A DNA stretch of 64,000 nt from Anaerolineae bacterium (GTDB taxonomy: Bacteria > Chloroflexota > Anaerolineae > Aggregatilineales > J027): contig JAJTXY010000001.1 in NCBI GenBank assembly GCA_021463865.1, positions 124,001-188,000 on the forward strand. Reading direction: 5' to 3'. The notes under the pieces were generated by a model, which was given only the letters and a program-made list of their open reading frames with translations, ran no database searches and was not told where the DNA came from. The first letter of the stretch is position 1; each line of letters opens with the position of its first letter. A program made the position numbers and the translations under genes. Shown in pieces: positions 52,608-62,138 of this stretch.

Positions 52608-54312
52608 ACATCAACCGGAAGCAGGCCACGACATCGAAAAATTACTCACGGAGATAACGCCCCAAGCCGATGCCCATTTTCAGGAAAAATTGGAGCGGCA
52701 AGTTTTGGCGGCGTATCTACAAAAAAAGGAGGGAGATAAGGTGAAAGCGAATGGTCATTTGGTCACGTATGCGGATTTTGTGCCTAAGATAGGGGTGAAT
52801 AATCGTCAGCGCCGATGGTCTATTTCGTTGGCGGCGACATTGCTGATGGTAGCCTTTGTTGGACTGATGCTGATGTCTATTGAGGGCAAACCTCAAGGAG
52901 GATTTTCGGGGGCATCTCGCATTAATGCCGTAACACCTACTCCAAGCCCGATAGCAACTGCTCCTATTGTGGTTGCTAGCCAAGATTTAAAGGGAAACCA
53001 GATTATTAGGTTTTCCGATGTAAAGATTCAAGACTATCCAGTAGATCAAGTCCCCGATGGTGCATTCTCTGATGTCAATGAAGTCATAGGAGCACAATTA
53101 TTGAGCAATGTACTTGTAGGGCGACCTATCCTAGAAAGTGCCATTTCTGCTGAACGGGTATTTAGTGTCCTCGACAACGAATCCCCCTTTGGCTATTTGG
53201 GTGACCCAGTGGTCGTTGCTTATCTAAGAGGCTCACTAACGGTCCCTGTGAGAGCGTCCCCTGATTCCGATTCAGAAATTTTGGGTCAGATGGAACAGGG
53301 TACGGGATATGTGGTCATAAATCGCAATGAAGACTGGTATCAAATTCTATTTACGGCCTCAGAGCGAGGTTGGGTGCTACAAAATTTCGTAGTTACACAA
53401 GGCAATATAGCTTCCGTACCGCAAATCTCAGTACCGGTGAATGTTGACCCACTGCCAATGGATGGGTTTTCATTCGTGGTGGTGGTGGTAAGGGATTTAC
53501 AGCGAGGCACTCTAATTACACCCGATATGGTAGAGGTTCAACAATGGCGTTCCGGAACAGTACCCCTTACCTCATTTACTCAAATGGAAGATTTGATTGG
53601 GGCGATAACCAGAATAGCCATTCCCAACGAATCGCCTATTTTGGAATCACAGGTGTTTCTACCCGATGAGTTGGCGGCGATGGGGCTATCATTCGAGGTA
53701 TATATCGGACTGAAGCCAGTCGTGATGACGACCCAAGCCATCCAGCGCGGGACGATGATTACGGAAGAGATGTTGACGACTGTATATTGGCCTAGTGAGC
53801 TTGTCACTGCCGAGATGGTTGATAATCCCGAAGCCATAGTTCGGCAGACGCTTGTGACCGATTTACGGCCCTATTCCCCCATCTTGACCCAATATTTGGA
53901 AAATGGGGCTGGGACAGAAATTGAGGCTGGGCGTGTTGGTATCGCTGTTCCTATGCCCGATGATCGCTTCTTCTATGGCTTTCAGGTTGGCGATATGGTT
54001 AGTATAACGGCAAGTTTCTTCTACGTAGATGCCGATGAAATCAATACAGGCCTGATAACTCCTGTTCCCGATTTGCCAGAAGGGATTGTTGTGCCAAACG
54101 ATGCTATGGGAACTCCTCGATTGAGCGTTCAGGAGGTTATTCCTGATGCAAAAATCATCGGTTTAAATGCAATGACGGCACCGGACGACAGCACTATGCA
54201 AGCTATGGTCTTAGCCGTGACTTCTCAACAGGCGGTAGTCCTAACTTGGCTACTGGATGCCCAAATTCCGCTACAGTACCGGATCGTGATACCTGTGTCC
54301 AAAGGCGATTAG
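52600..54312 (+). CDS. Membrane protein with three SAF domains and an SH3-like domain, putative anti-sigma regulator
   Basis: A 570-aa protein. Residues 1-72 are charged and cytoplasmic, helical in the way of anti-sigma N-termini (DIEKLLTEITPQADAHFQEKLERQVL); no zinc HxxxCxxC motif is present. One membrane helix (73-93) and a TPTPSP linker follow. Outside are SAF domain 1 (122-183), a bacterial SH3-like domain (212-266), SAF 2 (291-352), SAF 3 (371-432) and an RcpC/CpaB-like beta domain (443-565, GRVGIAVPMPDDRF..GFQVGDMVSI). SAF repeats of this kind occur in CpaB/FlgA-type pilus and flagellar assembly proteins. Overlap with the sigma gene points to control of that factor; the function is inference. 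A strong terminator follows. Confidence 0.82.
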   Translation: MNKHQPEAGHDIEKLLTEITPQADAHFQEKLERQVLAAYLQKKEGDKVKANGHLVTYADFVPKIGVNNRQRRWSISLAATLLMVAFVGLMLMSIEGKPQGGFSGASRINAVTPTPSPIATAPIVVASQDLKGNQIIRFSDVKIQDYPVDQVPDGAFSDVNEVIGAQLLSNVLVGRPILESAISAERVFSVLDNESPFGYLGDPVVVAYLRGSLTVPVRASPDSDSEILGQMEQGTGYVVINRNEDWYQILFTASERGWVLQNFVVTQGNIASVPQISVPVNVDPLPMDGFSFVVVVVRDLQRGTLITPDMVEVQQWRSGTVPLTSFTQMEDLIGAITRIAIPNESPILESQVFLPDELAAMGLSFEVYIGLKPVVMTTQAIQRGTMITEEMLTTVYWPSELVTAEMVDNPEAIVRQTLVTDLRPYSPILTQYLENGAGTEIEAGRVGIAVPMPDDRFFYGFQVGDMVSITASFFYVDADEINTGLITPVPDLPEGIVVPNDAMGTPRLSVQEVIPDAKIIGLNAMTAPDDSTMQAMVLAVTSQQAVVLTWLLDAQIPLQYRIVIPVSKGD

Positions 54313-54327
54313 CGTAGATTCAGGGAA

Positions 54328-54369
54328 AAGGCTCGTGACTTAAGTGTTGTCTACGGGCCTTCCTTTTTC
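54328..54369 (+). terminator. Terminator of the sigma/SAF operon
   Basis: Stem AAGGCTCGT/ACGGGCCTT (9 pairs, one G-T), 16-base loop, then CCTTTTTCG. It lies 15 bases after the stop codon. Confidence 0.88.
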
Positions 54370-54413
54370 GACAAGAATTTTTGGTGGTTATACGGTATGC
54401 ACCAACAACCTGC

Positions 54414-54443
54414 TTGACACATCCCCCCGAAAAACCCTATACT
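54414..54443 (+). promoter_or_regulatory. Strong sigma-70-type promoter
   Basis: TTGACA and TATACT with an 18-base spacer, the closest match to consensus seen in the window. It lies about 250 bases before the LysE-type gene, implying a long leader or a small transcript in between. Confidence 0.75.
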
Positions 54444-54691
54444 GGCTTTTTGTAATCACACCCCTATATTTGATTGGTATTGGGTCAGCATGTTTCTGGA
54501 TAACCGCCTCTTCATCCAGAATAGCCAAAACCAAGCCGGCTGGAAAAGCCGGAAATAACTTCACGTCATATGGTGAGCCACGCTCATCCGACAAAACCCA
54601 CATCTAACTCAACCCATCGTACCGCGAAATCAGTCTCAAAAACTGGTTCATTAAGTTTTGGACACTTTATACACTTTAGAAGAGGCCTATC
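54444..54691 (+). other. Leader region before the LysE-type gene; possible 22-aa ORF
   Basis: No recognisable gene lies here. An ATG at 54490 opens a 22-codon frame to 54558 (MFLDNRLF...KSRK), with no good SD. Its end overlaps a short hairpin GCCGGC...GCCGG (54535-54552). It could be a leader peptide or a small RNA under the promoter at 54414, or nothing. Rfam-type matches are not evident by eye. Confidence 0.25.
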
Positions 54692-55309
54692 ATGGATATT
54701 GGACTCCTGTTTAAGGGGATGCTCATTGGATTTTCAATCGCCGCACCCGTCGGGCCGATTGGGGTGCTGTGTATTCGGCGCACTTTGATGGATGGACGGG
54801 TGGCGGGTTTAATTTCGGGCTTAGGGGCTGCTACCGCCGATATGTTTTATGGCGGCATGGCGGCGTTCGGGGTCACGTTTATCGCCAATTTGCTGATTGA
54901 CCGCATTGACCTGATTCAACTCGTCGGGGGCAGCTTTTTGCTCTATCTGGGTATCAAAACCATTCGTTCGCGGCCTGCGACGGAAGAGGCCAAGATTGAA
55001 TCGCGTAATTTGTGGACGGCCTATGGTTCGACCTTTATATATACCTTGACCAATCCCATGACCATCCTCTCATTTGCCGGAATTTTCGCCGGGGTGGGGC
55101 TGGCCGAAGATCATCCTGAATTTGGCGCGGCGTTGATTTTGGTCATTGGGGTGTTTTTGGGATCGGCAAGTTGGTGGTTTATTTTGAGCGGTGGGGTAGG
55201 AGCATTACGAGCTAAATTTAACCCCAACTGGCTGCTGTGGGTCAATCGCGCTTCTGGTGTTATCATCGCTGCGTTTGGCTTGCTGCAATTATGGCGAATT
55301 ATCAGCTAA
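54692..55309 (+). CDS. LysE/RhtB-family amino-acid exporter
   Basis: A 205-aa inner-membrane exporter with six predicted helices. The N-terminal signature GFSIAAPVGPIGVLCIRRTLMDGRVAGLISGLGAA(T)AD is characteristic of the family, as are GGSFLLYLGIKTIRSRP and the TNPMTILSFAGIFAG helix. The substrate cannot be told. The start is ATG 54692 with AGAAGAGG upstream; the leader is about 250 bases if the promoter at 54414 is used. It converges on the aminotransferase gene. Confidence 0.93.
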   Translation: MDIGLLFKGMLIGFSIAAPVGPIGVLCIRRTLMDGRVAGLISGLGAATADMFYGGMAAFGVTFIANLLIDRIDLIQLVGGSFLLYLGIKTIRSRPATEEAKIESRNLWTAYGSTFIYTLTNPMTILSFAGIFAGVGLAEDHPEFGAALILVIGVFLGSASWWFILSGGVGALRAKFNPNWLLWVNRASGVIIAAFGLLQLWRIIS

Positions 55310-55328
55310 GGACTGCCAATAACTGGGC

Positions 55329-55363
55329 GGGGTGGGTCAAATTGACCTGCCCCTGTCTTGTTT
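55329..55363 (+). terminator. Terminator between convergent genes
   Basis: A 10-bp stem GGGGTGGGTC/GACCTGCCCC (two G-T pairs), 5-base loop, followed on the plus strand by TGTCTTGTTT. It serves the exporter gene best and may act in both directions. Confidence 0.75.
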
Positions 55364-56186
55364 AAATCGGTTCGAGGTGATTTTCTTCCCACGCAAGATA
55401 GGCTGTCCGCAGTTGGAGTGTCAGTGGGCCGGGTTTGCCAGCGCCGATGATATGCTCATCAATTTGCACGACAGGCACAATGCCCCGGCTGGCACTGGTG
55501 ACAAAGGCTTCGCTGATGGCAGGGATTTCACTCGTTTTGACGGGACGCAGTTCAATCGGCAGGATATTAGGCGCGACTTCCAACACGATCTTGCGCGAGA
55601 TACCCCCCAAGACCCCTTCGCCTGCCGTATAGAGTTTGCCATTCAAGATGGCATAAAAATTGGTGCTAAATCCTTCCAACAATTCGCCCTCATCATTGAC
55701 TATAATCCCTTGAAAGGCGTTGGCAGGGATGCTGGCGCTGGCGGCTTCACGCTGGGCCACCCAATCATTCGTTTTGGCAGCGGGGTTATGCCGAGCGATA
55801 GGCACAGTGGCGACCATCACACCCTTTTCATACATGGTTGGCGACCACCCTCCGAAGGGTTCAATTGTCAAAATCAGGTGATCGGGTTGATGGCGGGGGA
55901 CGGTCACACGAAAACGGGCGTTTTCATAACCCGCCTCATCCAACATGCTGCGAAGGGCGGCACGTAAGGTAGCACGATTAAGTTGCAGCGGGATATTTTC
56001 AAGACGGGCTGATTCTTCCATACGATCAAGGTGAGAATCGAGCAGAAGGGCATAATTTTTGCGATAGGTGCGGGTGATGGTGTAGATGCCATCTGGTTCG
56101 TGATGAGCCGCGCCTGCCAGCGAATCCGCCGTATAATCACCATCCCGCAGGCCGTCGGGCGTTAAAATTTTAATCAGGGTGGGCAT
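55362..56186 (-). CDS. Class IV PLP aminotransferase (IlvE/PabC-like)
   Basis: A 274-aa fold-type IV enzyme of the branched-chain aminotransferase/aminodeoxychorismate lyase family. Landmarks are LDSHLDRMEESARL, HNPAAKTNDW (the Lys binding PLP), NDEGELLEGFSTNFYAI (conserved Glu and Asn) and EGVLGGISRKIVLE with the phosphate-binding region TSASRGIVPVV. The substrate is not decided by sequence. It is the last gene of the minus-strand operon, 15 bases after the glycosidase-like gene. Confidence 0.9.
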   Translation of the reverse strand: MPTLIKILTPDGLRDGDYTADSLAGAAHHEPDGIYTITRTYRKNYALLLDSHLDRMEESARLENIPLQLNRATLRAALRSMLDEAGYENARFRVTVPRHQPDHLILTIEPFGGWSPTMYEKGVMVATVPIARHNPAAKTNDWVAQREAASASIPANAFQGIIVNDEGELLEGFSTNFYAILNGKLYTAGEGVLGGISRKIVLEVAPNILPIELRPVKTSEIPAISEAFVTSASRGIVPVVQIDEHIIGAGKPGPLTLQLRTAYLAWEENHLEPI

Positions 56187-56201
56187 AGATAATATCCTCA
56201 G

Positions 56202-56999
56202 TTAATACGGATAGACCGCTAGTATCACAGGCAGGTCGCTGACCGATGGAATCAGCAGAGGGTCTTGGCCGGGGCGGGCCAGCATCATTGCGGTGGAACG
56301 TCCGCCATCCAAATTGAAGGCCACATTAATATCAAGCCCGCTGTCCAGCAGCCATACCTGTAAATCGTTGAGGCTGATTGTACCGAATAATCCGGTGGAC
56401 ATCAGCAAAATGCGTCCCTGTATATCTTGGGCAATGACTGTGCGACGTGAGGGTGTATCAAAGCCATCCCCGCTTGGCGCACGTACCCCACCCGCTTTAA
56501 TTAGCATCGGAAATCCCTGTACGGCTTGCTGCAATAATTCGCCTTGATACGGTTCTTCTGCCAGCGAGCGCAGCCGAATGATTCCACTGGCATCTATCTG
56601 GAACATGCCCCCAAAATCGAGCAGCGAAAAGCCATATTGACTGCCGTCCGCGGCCACCAAGCCAATCGCCTGATCGTTTTCATCGAAAAAATTGCCATTC
56701 ACAAAAACCGCCGCGCCTGCCAATTCACTCCGCCATTGCGAAAAACTGCGGGGGTCGCCTGCGGAATAATGCACCCGAAAAAAAACTTGAGCGGGGTCAA
56801 TTCGCACGATGGTCAACTCAAACTGATTTTTATAGGACATGGTTCGATATTCCACACCGGGAAAGGTTGCTGTCCATGAGGCGGGCACGGGTGTATTGGT
56901 TACAGATGGCGATGATGTTTCCTGCGGTGTGGAAGAAAGGGAACAGGCGGTGACAATAATCATCCACAACAATGTGAGTAGAACTGCGATTGACTTCAA
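56202..56999 (-). CDS. Phosphodiester glycosidase family (NAGPA-like) lipoprotein
   Basis: A lipoprotein (signal ending IIVTAC) with the PF09992 fold: VFVNGNFFDENDQAIGLVAADG, QGFPMLIKAGG, SRRTVIAQDIQGRILLMST and the diagnostic NLDGGRSTAMML. The family includes the enzyme uncovering mannose-6-phosphate and bacterial phosphodiester glycosidases acting outside the cell. I prefer TTG at 56999 (AGGTG upstream; residue 2 Lys starts the signal). A GTG at 57041 would add 14 residues unlike a signal peptide. Confidence 0.85.
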   Translation of the reverse strand: MKSIAVLLTLLWMIIVTACSLSSTPQETSSPSVTNTPVPASWTATFPGVEYRTMSYKNQFELTIVRIDPAQVFFRVHYSAGDPRSFSQWRSELAGAAVFVNGNFFDENDQAIGLVAADGSQYGFSLLDFGGMFQIDASGIIRLRSLAEEPYQGELLQQAVQGFPMLIKAGGVRAPSGDGFDTPSRRTVIAQDIQGRILLMSTGLFGTISLNDLQVWLLDSGLDINVAFNLDGGRSTAMMLARPGQDPLLIPSVSDLPVILAVYPY

Positions 57000-57061
57000 A
57001 TGAACACCTATTGAACAATGGGGCAGGTCGGCGTGACCCACCCCATAAATAGACGATAGAC

Positions 57062-60000
57062 TTATTCGTCCCCACTGCGTTTCTTCTTGAGTAGTTGCGA
57101 AGCCAAATGTTCCCCGCTGGCTTTGGCTGGTGTCGGCTGTGGTTTAGTCGGTTGCGGCTTCGGCTGTGGCGGGGCGGCTTTGGTCGGAGTAGACGCAGTA
57201 GCTTTCGGCACAGTGGATACAACAGGTGGTGTCGCAGCGGTAGGGGCTTGACCTGATGCTGTGGTTGGTGGCGTAGCGGCTTTACGTTTGGCAAGGGCAC
57301 TGGCGGTGGCCGCTGGCGATGGGACAACTGGCGCTCCAACAGGTGGACGTTCTTTGCGCTCTTCAGTCGCTGGTTGTTGCTCCTTGTCATCCTGTGTCGA
57401 AACACGGCGTTTGGCTTGCTTGAGGCCGACCATCACCCCAGCGGTTTCGGTTTCTTGATAGGCCCGTTGATTTATGCCAAAACGCTGCCGTAGTCCTTCG
57501 CGTGCCCGTTCCACATCGCTGCGATTGATGACCAAACGTCGTACCGCAATATCACCAATCAGGAGGAATGCGGCTGCTCCCAAGAAAAACGGCCACAGCG
57601 GACGGGCTGCCTCTTCGTGGTCAAGGTTATGCAAAAAGGCGGCGGCAGGACTTCCGGCCAGCGATATACCATTGGAAATTTTCTCCAAAAAGAGTTCATC
57701 CGGTTCGGCCAGACTGTATTCGGGCGAATAACTGAGCACCCAACCTGTACTTTGCGAAACCGTCGCCTCGATGGGTGCGCCTTCACGGGTCGAACCCGCC
57801 ACCGTCAGAATATATGTCCCTTCAGTGTTCGGGGTAAAGACGGCTTCATATCGCCCCGGTGCGACCTGCTGCAATTCGGTGTTGATGGTAGTGCGATCCG
57901 GCGTGACGATATTGGCATCTAGTTCAAGGTCATTCAGATAATTACCTAGATCATCACGGGCATCTACCACTAAAACGGCCTGTTCGCCACGCTGCTCAAC
58001 ATAGGCTTCGAGTTGGCTGTTGGTGCCTTCGGTGATTGTCCACCGCACTACCTGATTCCAAAAGCGCGTATATTGCTCCCAGTTCACCCAATCCCGTCCC
58101 CAACGGGCGGTTGCATCCGAGGTAAAGGCCACCGAACGACCTAAGCCATACTGCCATTGAGCCAATAACGGGTCTTCTTCTGGCCCGCGCAGCACCACCG
58201 TCGCCGTGTCTTTTTCAGTCGTGGCGATATACCCCTGTAACTGGGGCGTGCTCGTAATGCCATCCATAATCGGGCTGCGGGCGGTCAAGGTGGGGAAGAA
58301 TGGATCTTCAAAAATATACGAGCGGGTTGCCAAAACCGTCTCAGCAGCAAAGATCGCCGGGATGTTTTCAATCGTGGTCGTCACGTGGAAATTACCACCC
58401 CCACGCGGCGGTAGGCGCTCCAACCAGCGGGCGTAATCCGTTCCCACGGCAATCACAGAGGTGGTGATGTCGTAATTATCGAACATGCGCCCAACCAATT
58501 CCGTAATGCCGATCTCGCTCGCCCCCCCATCGGTCAGCAAAATGATATGTTTTAGGGTAGAAGGGTCATCCGGCAAAATACGGCTGGCGGCAGTCAACCC
58601 CCCAAAAATATCCGTACCCCCACCGGGGCGCAATCGTCCCACTTCATCCGCCATGACTTGACGGTGCGCAACATCCCCCATTTCTTGAAGATCCAGCACC
58701 CAAAAGGCTTGGCTGTCGAATGAAACCACCCCAGCCCGGTCATAGTCATTTAAAAAATTGAACGAGCGAATAATGGCTTCTTTGGCAAGTTCAAGATTCG
58801 ACACCCCGCTTGGCCCTGCGATCTCCATTGAGCCGGAACGGTCAATCACAAACAACATGGTCAACTGGGGTATACGGGTCTGGTCACGAATCCGCATATC
58901 AACAGGCAGCACTTCTTCAAGTGGGGTTTCAAAATACCCGCCGACACCATAGCTGTTGGGGCCACCAATGACCACCAAGCCACCGCCCAAATCCCGCACA
59001 TAAATTTTGAGCAGTTCCATCTGGTCGGGCAGCAGCGAAGTCGCCGAGACATTTGCCATCACAATGCTGCTGTACTGGCTCAAGGCGGCCAAGCCCATTG
59101 GGAGGTCGTCGGGGGTGATAGTGTCAATCTCAAAACCCGTCCCAACGAGGGCAGGCTGCAAATATTGAAGTTCGGCGGGGTCACTGGCGACTAACAAAAT
59201 GCGCGGTTGTCCGGTGATACGGGTAAAAGCCGAAAGTTCATTATTTTTGTAGAAGCCGTCCACGCTTAATGGTTCAATTTGCACGCGAAAATCTACGAAA
59301 CCTGTACGGGGGGATTGAATTGGGCCAATCGAGTAGCGTTTTGTCCCCGCTTCCAAGTCCACTTCAGTATTATAGATGACCACCCCACCTGAAAGCACAC
59401 GCAGTTCGGCGCGAGTATCGGTCTCACTTTCAATCGTCACGATCAAATCAAAGGGTTCATCTTGGCTGACCTGTGATGGGGCACGTACATTGCTGACCAG
59501 AATTTCTGGCGCACGCTGACGGGCAAATGCTACATAATCAATTTGGATACCTGTCGCCTCAGCCAACTGCGCGGCTTGTTCGGCATCACCAACGGTTTCA
59601 ATCCCGTCACTCAAAATCACCATACGTTTGGCGGTGTCGGCGGGGAAGAGGGCAATTCCCAAACGAATGGCTTCTGCAAGATCGGTATTGAGGGTGACAG
59701 TGGTGGGCAGGCTACCGGGTTGGGGCGATAAATTGACCAACTCATCCATTGGGTGTTCGACTTGGGCATTCGCACCGAACAGCACCACCGCTGCTTGATC
59801 GTGTTGATTCATCTCCGCAAGCGAATCACGCACAAAATCGAGGGCGGATTTTTGGGCGGCGGCGTCCATACTATCGGACACATCTACCAAAAACACCACC
59901 GCCAATTTATCAGCGGCGCGGCGGATTTCAACGCCAGCCATGCCCAAAACGATCAGCAACACCAGCAGTATCCGTATCCCCAATGCAAGGGTATCCCGGC

Positions 60001-60091
60001 GGCGGCGATAGGCAAGACGAGGCCAACCGATGCGGATGAAGATGGGGATGAGCAGCAGCAAAAAAAGGGCGCTCGGATTTGTAATACTCAT
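57062..60091 (-). CDS. BatA-like protein with two VWA domains and a glutamine-amidotransferase-like domain
   Basis: A 1009-aa membrane protein. Two N-terminal helices (about 8-24 and 36-56) lead to the first VWA domain with MIDAS DVSDSMD (about 70-200). A beta domain, a GATase-like segment (about 300-400, ILLVASDPAELQYL, GGGLVVIGGPNSYGVGG), a second VWA domain with DRSGSM (about 410-575), further beta domains, a helix near 862-880 and an Ala/Pro/Lys-rich tail (920-1009) follow. Both MIDAS motifs look intact, so metal-dependent ligand binding is expected. It is co-oriented with the next VWA gene, 33 bases away; partners unknown. Confidence 0.88.
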   Translation of the reverse strand: MSITNPSALFLLLLIPIFIRIGWPRLAYRRRRDTLALGIRILLVLLIVLGMAGVEIRRAADKLAVVFLVDVSDSMDAAAQKSALDFVRDSLAEMNQHDQAAVVLFGANAQVEHPMDELVNLSPQPGSLPTTVTLNTDLAEAIRLGIALFPADTAKRMVILSDGIETVGDAEQAAQLAEATGIQIDYVAFARQRAPEILVSNVRAPSQVSQDEPFDLIVTIESETDTRAELRVLSGGVVIYNTEVDLEAGTKRYSIGPIQSPRTGFVDFRVQIEPLSVDGFYKNNELSAFTRITGQPRILLVASDPAELQYLQPALVGTGFEIDTITPDDLPMGLAALSQYSSIVMANVSATSLLPDQMELLKIYVRDLGGGLVVIGGPNSYGVGGYFETPLEEVLPVDMRIRDQTRIPQLTMLFVIDRSGSMEIAGPSGVSNLELAKEAIIRSFNFLNDYDRAGVVSFDSQAFWVLDLQEMGDVAHRQVMADEVGRLRPGGGTDIFGGLTAASRILPDDPSTLKHIILLTDGGASEIGITELVGRMFDNYDITTSVIAVGTDYARWLERLPPRGGGNFHVTTTIENIPAIFAAETVLATRSYIFEDPFFPTLTARSPIMDGITSTPQLQGYIATTEKDTATVVLRGPEEDPLLAQWQYGLGRSVAFTSDATARWGRDWVNWEQYTRFWNQVVRWTITEGTNSQLEAYVEQRGEQAVLVVDARDDLGNYLNDLELDANIVTPDRTTINTELQQVAPGRYEAVFTPNTEGTYILTVAGSTREGAPIEATVSQSTGWVLSYSPEYSLAEPDELFLEKISNGISLAGSPAAAFLHNLDHEEAARPLWPFFLGAAAFLLIGDIAVRRLVINRSDVERAREGLRQRFGINQRAYQETETAGVMVGLKQAKRRVSTQDDKEQQPATEERKERPPVGAPVVPSPAATASALAKRKAATPPTTASGQAPTAATPPVVSTVPKATASTPTKAAPPQPKPQPTKPQPTPAKASGEHLASQLLKKKRSGDE

Positions 60092-60124
60092 CGCGTTTTA
60101 CCGTTCTTACCAATACGTACTATG

Positions 60125-62128
60125 TTAACGGGTCCGGCCTGCCCAAATTTTCCAACGTGGGCGTGGAGCAGGTTTTGGTTTTGCACTAAACGATTGCCCA
60201 ATCAGTATCTTGGGTTTGCGGCTCAAGTTTCTATGATAATACCACCATTCGATACCCAAAATGAGTAGCCCCACACTGGCGATAATCATCCATAATTCAC
60301 GCCGACCCTTTTCTTCGGAAGTTGTGCTGGTGATACGGGTTTCGCCCTCAGCCGTGACAATGGTGAGTTCATCACGCGGGGCGATGGCACTTTCCGAGGG
60401 GTCGAATAGGTTAATGGCAAAGGCATCGCGCTGCGCTACATCCTCCCCTAATTTGACCTCGACTTTATATAATCCAGTCTGGCTAGTATCAGCATAAATC
60501 ACTTGGGCGGAATTGGTCAGTTCGAGTGTTGTTTTTTCGCCGTCGGGCCGTTCCACCACAATCGCGTCGGCTTCGACTGTCGGACGAATGGTGATGGGTG
60601 AACCGGGGGGTAGGCTGTCGCCAGCCGTGTTGATGGCCCGTTGAGGCCGATACCATTCCGATAAATTAGAGGCCAAAATGGGCCACGCCAATTGCAGGGG
60701 CAGGTCGGAATCTTGCAGCGCAAAGGTCAAAACCGCAACCTGCTGGCCTTCAAATTCACCCGCCAACAACAGCGGTGCTCCCTCGGCGGTTTGGATTAGT
60801 ACATTCGCCCAATCTGCCCGTTCAATCGTGCGAAATTTGCGGATATTGACGGTGCGAAAATCTACAAAGCGGGTAATGGGGTTGTCCGCATCGGTCAATC
60901 CACCCGACGCCGGATCAATCTCGCTGGCGGAACTTTCACCTGTGACATCAAATAGTGGGCCGCTGGTCGGAGGGTCTATGATGAGTAGATCACCTTTAGG
61001 CAGGTCTTCATCGGGTAGCCAGCCATCCAGAATCGTGAGGTCATAATCCCCCGCTGGCAGGCCTTGATCGGGGGTCACGGTGGTGAGTTCGATACCGGAG
61101 ATCAGCGAATAAATTTGATCAAGGAATCGGTTGCCCTCTGTCACCAATAATGCTTTGCCCGTGCCACCGGGACTAAACACCGCATACCCCACGTTGTCGC
61201 TCTCAACATAATCCGCCACACCGGAATTGGTTGGACGGCTGACGGAGGCTTTGACACGGGTAAAATTCGCAGGCAGATCATCCATATTGACATCAATGCT
61301 GCTTTGCGCAGGCACAGTGTAGCGCAGGGCGTTAAATAATTCGTCGTCCAGATCAACCGCGAAAATCACTTCCACATCGCTGCTACCATAGTTGCTTATT
61401 TCGGCAAATAGCTGTGGTGGACTATCGGGGAGCGCCCGCACAGAAAGGGCCGTCAGCGCAAAATTATCGTCTTCGCGCCCAACCTTTTCATAAATAACCC
61501 TGCCGGGAATTTCAGGCAAATTGGGGGGCAGGCCGCCGTCACTCAGGACAACCACGCGCAAATTATCTACTCCGCGTCCCCCAGCCGCCGCCAATGTTAG
61601 GGCGCTTTGCCAATCGGCGCTGACTGTACTGGGTTCAGCATCTCGAATGGCGCGGCGGAGTACACTCCGGTCACGCGAGGCGGCGGCGAGGACTTCGGGC
61701 ACTTCGCTCACCCGGATGACGGTCATGGTATCCTCACTGCCCAATGTATTTACCGTATCGAGCGCAATATCTTGGGCGACCTCGAAGCGTGTTTTGCCAC
61801 CATCCATGTCAGTAGCGGTCATGCTGGCGGAGGCGTCGAGGAGCAGCACAATCCGTCCGGTAGTCAGGGTATCCACTTCGGCAAACGGACGAGCCAGCGC
61901 CAAGACCAATGCTGCCAAAATCAGCAATTGCAGCAGCATCAGTAGATTGGGCCGCAATTTCTGCCAAGGGGCATTCGCTTCGCGGTCACGAATCAACTGC
62001 TGCCACAAAAACGTACTCGAGATGGGCATATCGGTACGCCTTAGCCGCAGCATATAGAGCAAAAAGATGGGGATGGCGAGGGCGCTTAATCCCAACAATG
62101 CGGGTGTGATAAAACCTAGACCACTCAA
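60125..62128 (-). CDS. BatA/VWA-domain membrane protein
   Basis: A 667-aa protein with the BatA N-terminus (GFITPALLGLSALAIPIFLLYMLRLRR, then LLMLLQLLILAALVLALARPF). A VWA domain follows with DASASM (about residues 90-255), then beta-rich and GATase-like regions (DYDLTILDGWLPDE) and a C-terminal membrane helix (about 620-637) with a basic tail. Proteins of this type accompany MoxR-type AAA chaperones; no moxR gene is in this window. Its start lies 10 bases from the upstream gene's stop, so it is part of the same operon. Confidence 0.88.
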   Translation of the reverse strand: MSGLGFITPALLGLSALAIPIFLLYMLRLRRTDMPISSTFLWQQLIRDREANAPWQKLRPNLLMLLQLLILAALVLALARPFAEVDTLTTGRIVLLLDASASMTATDMDGGKTRFEVAQDIALDTVNTLGSEDTMTVIRVSEVPEVLAAASRDRSVLRRAIRDAEPSTVSADWQSALTLAAAGGRGVDNLRVVVLSDGGLPPNLPEIPGRVIYEKVGREDDNFALTALSVRALPDSPPQLFAEISNYGSSDVEVIFAVDLDDELFNALRYTVPAQSSIDVNMDDLPANFTRVKASVSRPTNSGVADYVESDNVGYAVFSPGGTGKALLVTEGNRFLDQIYSLISGIELTTVTPDQGLPAGDYDLTILDGWLPDEDLPKGDLLIIDPPTSGPLFDVTGESSASEIDPASGGLTDADNPITRFVDFRTVNIRKFRTIERADWANVLIQTAEGAPLLLAGEFEGQQVAVLTFALQDSDLPLQLAWPILASNLSEWYRPQRAINTAGDSLPPGSPITIRPTVEADAIVVERPDGEKTTLELTNSAQVIYADTSQTGLYKVEVKLGEDVAQRDAFAINLFDPSESAIAPRDELTIVTAEGETRITSTTSEEKGRRELWMIIASVGLLILGIEWWYYHRNLSRKPKILIGQSFSAKPKPAPRPRWKIWAGRTR

Positions 62129-62138
62129 TTTTTACGCC

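Noticed and set aside
55332-55967. Plus-strand frame of 211 codons
   Set aside because: Antisense to the class IV aminotransferase, which has clear active-site motifs.
56830-57405. Minus-strand frame of 191 codons
   Set aside because: It is a shadow of the Pro/Ala-rich tail of the VWA protein and the start of the next gene. Its composition is low-complexity and basic, with no RBS.
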